DNA from: Mycolicibacterium elephantis DSM 44368
GTDB lineage: Bacteria > Actinomycetota > Actinomycetes > Mycobacteriales > Mycobacteriaceae
Direction: 5' to 3'
Length of the DNA: 64,000 nucleotides
NCBI RefSeq assembly: GCF_004014805.1
Contig: NZ_ATDN01000001.1
Location: 1 to 64,000, forward strand
In this document: positions 57,571 to 64,000 of the stretch, one piece after another
Position numbering within the stretch: position 1 is the stretch's first letter
Layout: each line of letters opens with the position of its first letter
Translations under genes and position numbers: made by a program
Notes under the pieces: generated by a model
Databases searched by the model: none
What the model saw: only the letters and a program-made list of their open reading frames with translations
What the model was told of the DNA's origin: nothing

Positions 57571-58293
57571 CTAGCGATGCCTGATCGCCGCTTCCACCTC
57601 AACTTCGGGCAGGTCCTTGGTGCAGAAGAACCAGTCCGCACACTCGAGGCCCTCGTCTTCGCCGTCCATCCGGTCCTTGGCGGTACCGCAGGACCCCGCC
57701 GGCGGAACGATCACCCGGTCACCCGGACGCCAGTCGGCCGGGGTGGCCACATCGAAGTGGTCGGCGGTCTGCAAAGCCTTGACGACGCGAAGGAGTTCGT
57801 CGAAGTTACGGCCGGTGCTCTGCGGGTAGTAGATGATCGTTCGGATGACGGCCTTCGGGTCGATCACGAACACCGCGCGCACGGCCTTCGTGGAGTCCTC
57901 GCCGGGCATGATCATGCCGTACTTCCGCGCGACCTCCATCGAGATGTCCTCGATGAGCGGGAACGTGACCTCGACGTCACGCATGCCTTTGAACTCGATC
58001 TTGTCCTTGATGGTGCGCAGCCAAGCGATATGACTGTAGAGACCGTCGACCGACAGCCCGACCAGTTCGGTGTTGTAGGCCGCAAACTCTTCCTGCATCG
58101 AGGCGAAGGTCATGAACTCGCTGGTGCAGACCGGGGTGAAGTCGGCGGGATGGGAGAACAGGATGACCCACTTGCCCGCGTAGTCGGACGGGAAGTTGAT
58201 GTCCCCCTGGGTGGTTGCCGCGGTGAACGACGGTGCCGGATCGCCGATCCGGGGCATCGTGAAGGCGGGCGTGGGCGTATCGACGACGGTCAT
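57571..58293 (-). CDS. Peroxiredoxin of the AhpC/Prx6 (archaeal-like) type
   Basis: A 240-residue peroxiredoxin. The peroxidatic Cys is C56 in PADFTPVCTSEF. The long C-terminus has C202, C218 and C224, like the resolving Cys of archaeal thioredoxin peroxidases, so it may be a multi-Cys enzyme reducing H2O2 and alkyl hydroperoxides. ATG 58293 is chosen because the family N-terminus starts there; a Met 16 codons earlier would overlap the promoter region. A CsoR-type operator lies about 50 bases upstream, which suggests control by a copper or persulfide sensor encoded elsewhere. Confidence 0.9.
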   Translation of the reverse strand: MTVVDTPTPAFTMPRIGDPAPSFTAATTQGDINFPSDYAGKWVILFSHPADFTPVCTSEFMTFASMQEEFAAYNTELVGLSVDGLYSHIAWLRTIKDKIEFKGMRDVEVTFPLIEDISMEVARKYGMIMPGEDSTKAVRAVFVIDPKAVIRTIIYYPQSTGRNFDELLRVVKALQTADHFDVATPADWRPGDRVIVPPAGSCGTAKDRMDGEDEGLECADWFFCTKDLPEVEVEAAIRHR

Positions 58294-58342
58294 GATGGTC
58301 CTCTCTATTGAACTCTCAGTATCGAACCAACCGGTCCCCACC

Positions 58343-58380
58343 TATATACCCCCACGGGTATATAACGCTAGGGGGTATAT
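58343..58380. promoter_or_regulatory. CsoR/CstR-type operator
   Basis: A perfect inverted repeat: arms TATATACCC (58343-58351) and GGGTATATA (58356-58364) separated by CCAC. A third half-site GGGGGTATAT (58371-58380) also pairs with ATATACCCCC (58344-58353). The TAxxCCC-GGGxxTA layout matches operators of the CsoR/RcnR family, including copper (CsoR, RicR) and persulfide (CstR) sensors. It lies between the divergent peroxiredoxin and universal-stress-protein genes and could control both. Confidence 0.65.
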
Positions 58381-58478
58381 GAGGCCGAAAGGCTCTCGTA
58401 CCACTGGCCGAAAGACACCGGGATCGCGTCGCCGGTTGCCGCCAGACTCACCCCGGACAGCCGACCAGGAGGGAAGGC

Positions 58479-58784
58479 ATGACGACCAAGGAACCGGCAA
58501 CAGGGCCGATCATCGTGGGCGTCGACGCCTCCGAATCGTCCCGCGCGGCCGTCGCCTGGGCGGCTCACGACGCCGAGTTGCGGGGACTGCCGTTGCGGTT
58601 GGTGCAGGCGAGGACCACGCGCCGTTCGACGTGGTCCACACTTTGCTGTCGAACACCTCAAGCGCGCCAAGAGATTGACCCGCATGACGACGCTATCCGT
58701 CACGCGCGGTACCGGCTGCGCGACATCGCATTGGTGCGATTGCGTCGAGGTGATCGACCGGTCCTGCTCAATAGTCCAAGGTGA
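58479..58784 (+). pseudogene. Truncated universal stress protein
   Basis: Begins as a good UspA protein after an AGGAGGGAAGG ribosome binding site: GPIIVGVDASESSRAAVAWA and AHDAELRGLPLRLVQA. Homology stops near residue 45 and the rest is Arg-rich without the ATP-binding GxxGxG(9)G(S/T) segment. So only the first strand and helix survive. The frame runs into the 3' end of the DsrE gene on the other strand. Confidence 0.65.
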
Positions 58785-59112
58785 GGATTCTGCCGTTTGT
58801 GAACGAGAAGAACTTCTGCTTGTCGGCTAGCTGGATTCCTGGAGCCAAGTCGGCCGCACTCTTTCCCGCTGCGGTGAGGCATCCGGGGCACGCCATCAAC
58901 GGGACACCCTTGCTGAGCAGTGTCGCGATCTGGGTCTTGGACGACGGGAACTGCGCGTACGTGAGATCCGGGGCGTCAGCAAGGACGACGTTGACGCCGT
59001 CGATGTCGAAGTAGACGGCCACGTCGCGGTCCTCGGACATCATCGTCGCCATGTTCAACGCCATCAGCACTCGATGCGGGTCCTCCCGCCCGTGGCTGAT
59101 GTGAATGAACAC
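58768..59112 (-). CDS. DsrE-family sulfur-relay-like protein
   Basis: A 114-residue protein (VFIHISHGREDPHRVLMALN, VAVYFDIDGVNVVLAD, GVPLMACPGCLTAAG). The Cys in ACPGC is in the position used for persulfide transfer by DsrE/TusD-like proteins. GTG 59112 matches the start of the fold; the frame extends upstream only as Arg-rich noise. It sits close to a peroxiredoxin and a CsoR/CstR-type operator, which hints at reactive-sulfur handling. Confidence 0.8.
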   Translation of the reverse strand: MFIHISHGREDPHRVLMALNMATMMSEDRDVAVYFDIDGVNVVLADAPDLTYAQFPSSKTQIATLLSKGVPLMACPGCLTAAGKSAADLAPGIQLADKQKFFSFTNGRILTLDY

Positions 59113-59191
59113 GCCGTCGCGGGCGGCAGGATCGGCGCACCCTTCGCGGTCTCTGCACGCCCCGGTGCCCGTCGGGCGTTCGGACCGAGCA

Positions 59192-59555
59192 TCACACCGG
59201 TCGCTCGACGGCCAGGACCTGTATTGCGCCCAGCCACGGGGCTGCGGTAAACAGCCGGCCACTCACTCGTACTCGGCCATGGCGGCTACCGAGGCGCCTG
59301 AGCTCGTCGCGGGTGAGGTAATCAGCCGTCGAGAACAGGGCGCGGCGGGTGGGCTGGTCGAGCAGCCCCGACAGGCTACCCGAATTAAGGGCGAGGGCGA
59401 TGATTCGTCCACCGGGGCGGGTGATGCGGTCAAGTTTTGGCGAGAACCATTGGTGTATCGGTGAATTCGAGTGTCGCGATGGTGATCGCCACGTCGGCGA
59501 CACCGTAGGGTAACGGTAGCCGTCGCCCATCGGCGCAGGCGAGGAGTTGATTCAT
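59192..59555 (-). pseudogene. Frameshifted C-terminal fragment of a class I methyltransferase
   Basis: From 59555 one frame reads LLACADGRRLPLPYGVADVA and ITIATLEFTDTPMVLAK, ending at a TGA at 59430. The homologous continuation LDRITRPGGRIIALALNSG, then AIQVLAVERPV, is in another frame and ends at 59192. Removing one base from the TTTT run at 59435-59438 joins them. The SAM-binding motif I that should precede is missing, so the gene is also 5' truncated. Confidence 0.75.
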
Positions 59556-59694
59556 CCGATGCAATATGCAGTGGTTGACTTGACATAATGTCGCTTATCG
59601 GCATTTTATGATTTGGAGGTCGCCAGGTCGCCGGGTTGGTGTAGCGTTCTAACCTTCGCTTGCTTGCGGGCGGAGTCGCTCAGGAGAAGGTTCC

Positions 59695-59853
59695 ATGCCC
59701 AACCATCATCCGTCGCGTTCCTGGCGCGGGTGCGCCTTGTGCAAGCCGCACAAGCGTCGCGGCCACGGGCGTTCAACCAAGGATCCCGTGGCGGTCAAGC
59801 GCCGGCTCGGCTTCAGCCGACGGTACTCACGTCGCACTATCGAGCGCGACTGA
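59695..59853 (+). CDS. 52-residue basic CxxC protein
   Basis: ATG 59695 follows a good AGGAGAAGG ribosome binding site by about 5-8 bases. The product is 52 residues: MPNHHPSRSWRGCALCKPHK, then a Lys/Arg-rich tail with RRLGFSRRYSRR. The CALCKPHK segment with nearby His could bind zinc, and the basic tail could bind nucleic acid. I recall small proteins with W-x2-CxxCKPHK in many bacteria, all of unknown function. No operon partner is evident. Confidence 0.6.
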   Translation: MPNHHPSRSWRGCALCKPHKRRGHGRSTKDPVAVKRRLGFSRRYSRRTIERD

Positions 59854-60274
59854 CCCCCACCGATTCCCCACCGCCCCTTGGCATTACGTCACTGTGACGA
59901 ATTGGCTCTTACACGGCGGGAGCGGTCTGCGCTACTCGCATGCGGACCACTCGGCACCCTGAGTGCCGAATGACAGCCACCAGTCCGCTACAACGGTCGG
60001 CGCTCGGTTGGCTGAACATGCGAAGCAGTCTCGGTGAACCGTGGGCGAGTCTTTGGCGCGTGGAAGTGCCTGCCACTACCCGACCGCTTCAAGCCCGGGG
60101 GCTGCTCATTTCATCACGTGACGAAATCCGGCCTTCGGGCTGCCGAACTCCGCCGAGAAGCCGGCGTGTTCGTCGGGCGGGATCACCGCCGAAATCCGAC
60201 GTCGCGTCGCTACGATAAGGCGACTCCGCGTGGGCAACACCACGACCTGTGTCTCAAGTCGAAGGAGCACATCG
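59854..60274. other. Intergenic region upstream of the 410-residue hydrolase
   Basis: No convincing gene was found on either strand. It holds an 18-bp near-palindrome at 60109-60126 and, at its end, GAAGGAG at 60261-60267, the ribosome binding site of the next gene. Short open frames here have Arg/Ser-rich compositions typical of non-coding GC-rich DNA. Confidence 0.5.
60109..60126. promoter_or_regulatory. Near-perfect 18-bp palindrome, possible operator
   Basis: TTTCATCACGTGACGAAA: arms TTTC-TCAC and GTGA-GAAA are symmetrical, with one mismatched pair. It lies about 150 bases upstream of the hydrolase start at 60275. The size and symmetry fit a dimeric HTH regulator; no promoter elements were identified beside it. 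Confidence 0.4.
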
Positions 60275-61507
60275 GTGGCAGATTCGACTCTCCGCAGCAC
60301 AACGCGCGTCGCCGGGTTCGAGGATCCCGAGCTGGATTTTCAGCTGCTCCGCCAACTCGGGGCGGCCGCCTACGGTGGGGCGTCCGTCGGCGAGTGCCTG
60401 GCTGCGGCTGCCCGGATCCGCAAGGCCGGCTCGCACAGCTGGACCGATGTCTTCGCCGAACTCGGCGACCGACAACACAGCGATGCCCAGCGACTGGCCG
60501 GGCTCGGGCACCGCTTCAGTGCGCGTGATCGCTATCTGCATGCGGCCAACAGCTACCGCGCAGCGGAGTACTTCTCGCCGTTCGGAACGGACAGGCACGT
60601 CGAGTTGGGCCTCGCCAGCCGTCGCGCGTTCCTCGCCGCCATGGCCGAAAACCGCACTGACATCGAGGAGTTGTGGCTTCCGTGGCGAGGGCAGCGGCTA
60701 CCCGGCTACCGCTTCACCCCCGAGAACGCGTCCGGACGCGGGCCCACGCTGATCGCCACGAGCGGATTCGACGGAACACTCGAGGAGACATACTTTCAGG
60801 TCGGCGCGGCGGCACTCGAGCGTGGCTTTCGGGTGCTGCAGATCTGCGGACCGGGCCAGATGGATACGGCCCGCACCGAACCGACGACATCCTTTGTTCC
60901 GGATACAGAAAGCTGGGTGTCGCCGTGGATCGACGTCGCGCTGGAGCAACCAGGCGTGGACCCCGACCGGCTGGGATTACTCGGCATCAGTTTCGGTGGA
61001 TACTTCGTGCTGCGGGCCGCCGCCCACGAGCCACGCATTCGCGCTGTGGTGGCGAACTCCCCCATCATCGACCTGCGGGCCTATCTGGTGTCGTTTGTGG
61101 CGGGCATGGGCGGAGACCCCGAGGAAGTACTGACACCCGAGCAGGACTTCAGCATCGATGACATCGATCAGATCTCGGACGCGGATATGCCGCCTCCGGT
61201 CAAAGAGATGTCCCGATCGTTGATCCGGCGGTTCGGACAAACGATGTTCCTCAACGCTTTTCACTATCTGCGGGAGTTCAACCTCGACCCGGCTTCGATC
61301 CGCTGCCCTGCCCTCGCGCTGGTCGGTTCCGGCGAGGGCGGCGAGCCGATGCGCCAGTACGAGGTGTTCGCCGCGCGGTCTGGCGGCCCTGTGACACAGC
61401 GGGTGTTCACCCCCGACGAAGGCGCCGACACTCATTGCCAGCTCGGCAACCTGGTCTTGTCCAACGCCGTGACGCTGGACTGGCTGGAGGATGTCCTCGG
61501 ACGGTAG
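60275..61507 (+). CDS. Alpha/beta hydrolase of the acylaminoacyl-peptidase/DHPON-hydrolase type
   Basis: A 410-residue protein; GTG 60275 has GAAGGAG 7 bases upstream. An N-terminal helical region (about 15-130) precedes the hydrolase core with LIATSGFDGTLEETYF, the nucleophile elbow LLGISFGGYFVLRAA and a late DTHCQLGN with the His. This layout resembles FrsA-like and 2,6-dihydropseudooxynicotine hydrolase-like enzymes that split C-C or ester bonds. Substrate unknown. Confidence 0.85.
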   Translation: MADSTLRSTTRVAGFEDPELDFQLLRQLGAAAYGGASVGECLAAAARIRKAGSHSWTDVFAELGDRQHSDAQRLAGLGHRFSARDRYLHAANSYRAAEYFSPFGTDRHVELGLASRRAFLAAMAENRTDIEELWLPWRGQRLPGYRFTPENASGRGPTLIATSGFDGTLEETYFQVGAAALERGFRVLQICGPGQMDTARTEPTTSFVPDTESWVSPWIDVALEQPGVDPDRLGLLGISFGGYFVLRAAAHEPRIRAVVANSPIIDLRAYLVSFVAGMGGDPEEVLTPEQDFSIDDIDQISDADMPPPVKEMSRSLIRRFGQTMFLNAFHYLREFNLDPASIRCPALALVGSGEGGEPMRQYEVFAARSGGPVTQRVFTPDEGADTHCQLGNLVLSNAVTLDWLEDVLGR

Positions 61508-61570
61508 CTACGGACAACGTGCGCATACTCGCTGACAATTGCAGCGCCGCAACATCATAACGGCAGCGAG

Positions 61571-62503
61571 CTATGTCGTTGCTCGATCAAGCGGCGCGCT
61601 TGGCACCAGCATCCGCTCGAGGAACCTGACCTGATCCTCGACGACGCGCTCGTGCCACTCCGCCCCTGGATACACGTCGAAGTGGTCACACGGATAGTGA
61701 TGGACCGTCGCTCGCATCCGCGTCGCTGCCGTGGTGGCCGCGGCCGGTGGCGCGGTACGGTCCAGGTCGGCGATCTGTACCAGCGCTGGACAGCGGACAC
61801 GTTTGGCGCTCGCGATCGGCCGATGGTTGCCCATCACCAACACCATCCGCGCGGCAAACTCGTTGCGCCAGGTGGGCCCGGCGATGCGCAGCATCTCGTC
61901 GACAGCTCCCTCCGCACCCAAGCCGGCGACTTCACCGGGCGCACCCACGATCGGGATGAGCACGGGCGGACGGCGCCGCAGCTGCGCCGCGACATCCCGT
62001 ATGCCCCAAGCCATCACACGCAGCATGTGCCACGGGCCGAACGTGCGCAGCATCTCGGAAACCACGGACAGCCCGTCGGCCGCGGGCGTGAGCGAGATGA
62101 CCCCGGCCAACTGCGGGTCGTCCGCGGCCACCCGAATGACGTGCCCGCCGGCCAGCGACACGCCCCATGCGACGATCCGGGCCGGGTCCACCCCGTCGAG
62201 ACGACGGGCATGGTCGATCACCGCGCGATAGTCGGCGACCTGGCCCCCCAGGGAAACCAATTGTCTTGGCTGTCCGGAGGACTCACCGAAATTTCGGTAG
62301 TCGAACGTCACGACCTCAGCGCCCGCACCGGCCAGCGCCTCGGCGAAAGCGAACAGCCCGCTGTCCTGGGTGGCGCCGAAGCCATGCGCCATGACGACGC
62401 ACGGCCGGCCCGCCGGACCGGTCAGCGCATCCGACACCGCGCCGAACCGTCGCGCGACGATGGTGTCGCCGTCGACTTGAACCTGGATCCGCGTGGATGT
62501 CAT
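61571..62503 (-). CDS. Alpha/beta hydrolase
   Basis: A 310-residue protein with oxyanion [15 protein letters not shown], nucleophile [15 protein letters not shown] (GVSLAG) and late His in [11 protein letters not shown]. The pattern resembles cocE-like/UPF0227 or DUF1749-type hydrolases. The ATG overlaps the stop of the TetR gene by 4 bases, so it is the last gene of the monooxygenase-TetR-hydrolase operon. Confidence 0.87.
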   Translation of the reverse strand: MTSTRIQVQVDGDTIVARRFGAVSDALTGPAGRPCVVMAHGFGATQDSGLFAFAEALAGAGAEVVTFDYRNFGESSGQPRQLVSLGGQVADYRAVIDHARRLDGVDPARIVAWGVSLAGGHVIRVAADDPQLAGVISLTPAADGLSVVSEMLRTFGPWHMLRVMAWGIRDVAAQLRRRPPVLIPIVGAPGEVAGLGAEGAVDEMLRIAGPTWRNEFAARMVLVMGNHRPIASAKRVRCPALVQIADLDRTAPPAAATTAATRMRATVHHYPCDHFDVYPGAEWHERVVEDQVRFLERMLVPSAPLDRATT

Positions 62504-63129
62504 TGCGTAGCCCCTCCGAACAGCGTTGTGTGCCAGATATGGACGATCGCCGCGAGAAGCGGGGCGGCGGCCTCCGGACCGTCATCAGACCGGATGTGCC
62601 GGTCGAGCACCCGCTCGTTCATCGAGATCAGCGCGTGGGCAATGGCTTTGGGCTCAGGAATGTCGATCGTGGGCTGAGTCGCGATGAAATCGCAGACGAA
62701 GTCCTCGTAGCGCTGCAGCCACTGCTCCCAAATCGCCCGCGCCTCGGGGTCGGAGTCGCGGGCATCGAGCATCGCGCGGAACAGGGTGCGGTGCGCGTGC
62801 CACGACTCGAACGTCCGCGTCATGGCCTCCGTCACCGAGGCACGCGGATCGCCACCGCCGGCCAGGAAACCGCCGATGGTGAAGACGTCGTCCTGGAATA
62901 TCCGGGTGAGCAATTCGGTGACGATTTCGTGCTTGCCGGCGAAGTAGAAGTAAAACGCCGGCCGTTTCAGGCCCGCCGCTTTAGCCACCTCGGCGACGCT
63001 GATATCGGCGAGCGAGTGGGTCTGTAGCTGTTCCTCGAACGCCTCGAGAAGCCGCTGCCGCCGCTCGTCGCCGCGCGGTTGCGGTCGGCGCGCGCTGCGC
63101 CGTGAGCTGGCCGCCTGCTCAGGCGGCAC
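62500..63129 (-). CDS. TetR-family regulator
   Basis: A 209-residue regulator. GTG 63129 is preferred because it overlaps the monooxygenase stop and leaves a short basic N-tail before the HTH (LADISVAEVAKAAGLKRPAFYFYFAGKHEIV). The C-terminal domain (HRTLFRAMLDARDSD) is of the type found in ethionamide-regulator-like proteins. It lies between a flavin monooxygenase and a hydrolase in one operon and probably regulates it; a Baeyer-Villiger monooxygenase/TetR arrangement resembles ethA/ethR, but here the genes are on the same strand. Confidence 0.87.
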   Translation of the reverse strand: MPPEQAASSRRSARRPQPRGDERRQRLLEAFEEQLQTHSLADISVAEVAKAAGLKRPAFYFYFAGKHEIVTELLTRIFQDDVFTIGGFLAGGGDPRASVTEAMTRTFESWHAHRTLFRAMLDARDSDPEARAIWEQWLQRYEDFVCDFIATQPTIDIPEPKAIAHALISMNERVLDRHIRSDDGPEAAAPLLAAIVHIWHTTLFGGATQ

Positions 63130-64000
63130 CGGCCGCCTCACGCGCCCGGCCGGCCAGCTGTACCGGCCCGAACTTCTCGACCCGGCGCCGCCCGGCCGGC
63201 AGCTCCCGCGTGCGCATGTTGCGCTCGTAGTGCCAGTAATCGACCTGCTGGGTGTGGCGCGGCTTGTCGACGAAGTGCCCGACGTACCGGCGCTCGTCGG
63301 CGGCGATGACGCGCCACATCTCGGTCTCGGACGGCGGCCGGTAGGTGCCTGCGAGATACGCGGCGGCCAACCGGGCCTGGCATTCGACGAACGGGAACAA
63401 CGTGGGTACCGCCTGTGCGAATCCGATGAAGAGCAGATCGTCGATGCCGGGTTTGAAGATCCGCTTGTACAGCGGGAGCCGGTTGTCGGGCGCCTCGAGG
63501 AAGCTGCGGTCGAAGAACGGGAACGTGATGTTGTAGCCCGTCGCGTAGATGATGACATCGGCTTCCACGGTCGAGCCGTCTTCGAACCGCACCGAACGGC
63601 CGTCCAGCCGTTCGATGTTCGGCTTCGCGATCGCGTCCCCCGAGCCCAGCCGCATGAGCAGCTCGGCCGACTGTGTGGGGTGCGCCTCGAGGAACCGGTG
63701 GTTGGGCTTGGGCAGGCCGTACTTCTGCGGATCGCCGAACATCAGGCGCGCGAACGGCTGCATCGCCCGGCGCTGCCACGACAGCGGGATCACGGGCAGC
63801 GAGTGCGCGATCTTGTCCGCCGTCACCCCGAAGATGTACTTCGGTACGACCCACGCACCGGACCGGGTCGACAGGTAAACGGTGTTGCGCCAGGACTTCT
63901 GGGAGAGCTCGGAGACGATATCGGCCGCCGAGTTGCCGATGCCGACGACGACGATGCGTTTGCCGCGCAAGTCCAGCGGTTCGGTGGGGTCGATGTAGGC
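63119..64000 (-). CDS. Flavin-containing/Baeyer-Villiger-type monooxygenase, 5' end outside the window
   Basis: The C-terminal 293 residues of an FAD/NADPH monooxygenase; the frame is open to the window edge. The NADPH-binding motif VVVGIGNSAADIVSEL, the conserved IYATGYNITFPFFD and the C-terminal region HFVDKPRHTQQVDYWHYERN are those of FMO-type enzymes. The N-terminal FAD fold must lie beyond 64000. It overlaps the TetR gene by 11 bases. Confidence 0.88.
   Translation of the reverse strand, partial: AYIDPTEPLDLRGKRIVVVGIGNSAADIVSELSQKSWRNTVYLSTRSGAWVVPKYIFGVTADKIAHSLPVIPLSWQRRAMQPFARLMFGDPQKYGLPKPNHRFLEAHPTQSAELLMRLGSGDAIAKPNIERLDGRSVRFEDGSTVEADVIIYATGYNITFPFFDRSFLEAPDNRLPLYKRIFKPGIDDLLFIGFAQAVPTLFPFVECQARLAAAYLAGTYRPPSETEMWRVIAADERRYVGHFVDKPRHTQQVDYWHYERNMRTRELPAGRRRVEKFGPVQLAGRAREAAGAA

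Noticed and set aside
58612..58637. Inverted repeat GGACCACG/CGTGGTCC inside the universal-stress remnant
   Set aside because: It has no T run or linked gene end and may be chance; too weak to call a terminator.

Overview
The window looks like chromosomal DNA of a Mycobacterium/Mycolicibacterium-type actinobacterium. Coding density and GC are high, GTG starts are common, and many adjacent genes overlap by 4 bases. Several genes are strongly mycobacterial: a furA-katG pair, an antigen-85-like mycolyltransferase, the long isocitrate lyase (ICL2 type), a RipD-like inactive NlpC/P60 protein, a PrrB-like histidine kinase, a DUF732 secreted protein and an F420-type LLM oxidoreductase. I see no rRNA, tRNA, CRISPR array or insertion sequence. 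All functional calls are read from the sequence and recalled family knowledge; no search was run.

Layout. 1-2.9 kb: YaaA-like protein, an NlpC/P60 hydrolase with a proline-rich tail, and a phosphodiesterase/alkaline-phosphatase-fold protein. 3-12.8 kb: one giant signalling gene (BTAD regulator, class III cyclase, AAA ATPase, helical repeats, then a long array of NTF2/SnoaL-like domains) broken by one missing base near 8376. 12.8-14.4 kb: an ArsR-SRPBCC fusion with a paired operator in its own promoter, plus a DUF899 partner. 14.4-17.8 kb: metallo-hydrolase, alpha/beta hydrolase, and a coupled old-yellow-enzyme/glutamine-amidotransferase pair. 17.9-20.6 kb: katG and furA. 20.9-24.2 kb: an acyltransferase, SGNH hydrolase and PrrB-like kinase operon. 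24.5-28 kb: a repeat-containing Asp/Ala/Gly-rich protein followed by a PqqD-like/M50 membrane metalloprotease. 28-33.5 kb: icl2, an AraC regulator, a methyltransferase remnant, lhgO, ripD. 33.5-40.3 kb: lipid and acyl-CoA enzymes, a haloalkane dehalogenase and an antigen-85 paralogue. 40.4-51.8 kb: ThrE-type exporter, small secreted proteins, an FKBP lipoprotein, a GGDEF protein, hydrolases, an ABC1 kinase and a TetR/P450 pair. 52-57 kb: M42 peptidase, LLM oxidoreductase, GMC oxidoreductase, SDR. 57-60 kb: a decayed stretch holding fragments of a CNNM protein, a universal stress protein and a methyltransferase, next to apparently intact peroxiredoxin, DsrE and a 52-residue CxxC protein. 60.2-64 kb: hydrolases and an overlapping monooxygenase-TetR-hydrolase operon cut by the window edge.

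Most notable points. (1) The giant regulator carries about fifteen NTF2-like modules with a period near 810 bases; the one abnormal spacing (809) coincides with the frameshift. (2) The duplicated-repeat protein at 24541-25341 and the PqqD-like/M50 protease after it look like a substrate/protease module, possibly RiPP-like. (3) A CsoR/CstR-type operator sits upstream of a peroxiredoxin close to a DsrE gene, which hints at persulfide or copper control. (4) An ArsR-type regulator has two 16-bp palindromes exactly 30 bp apart, one filling the -35/-10 spacer.
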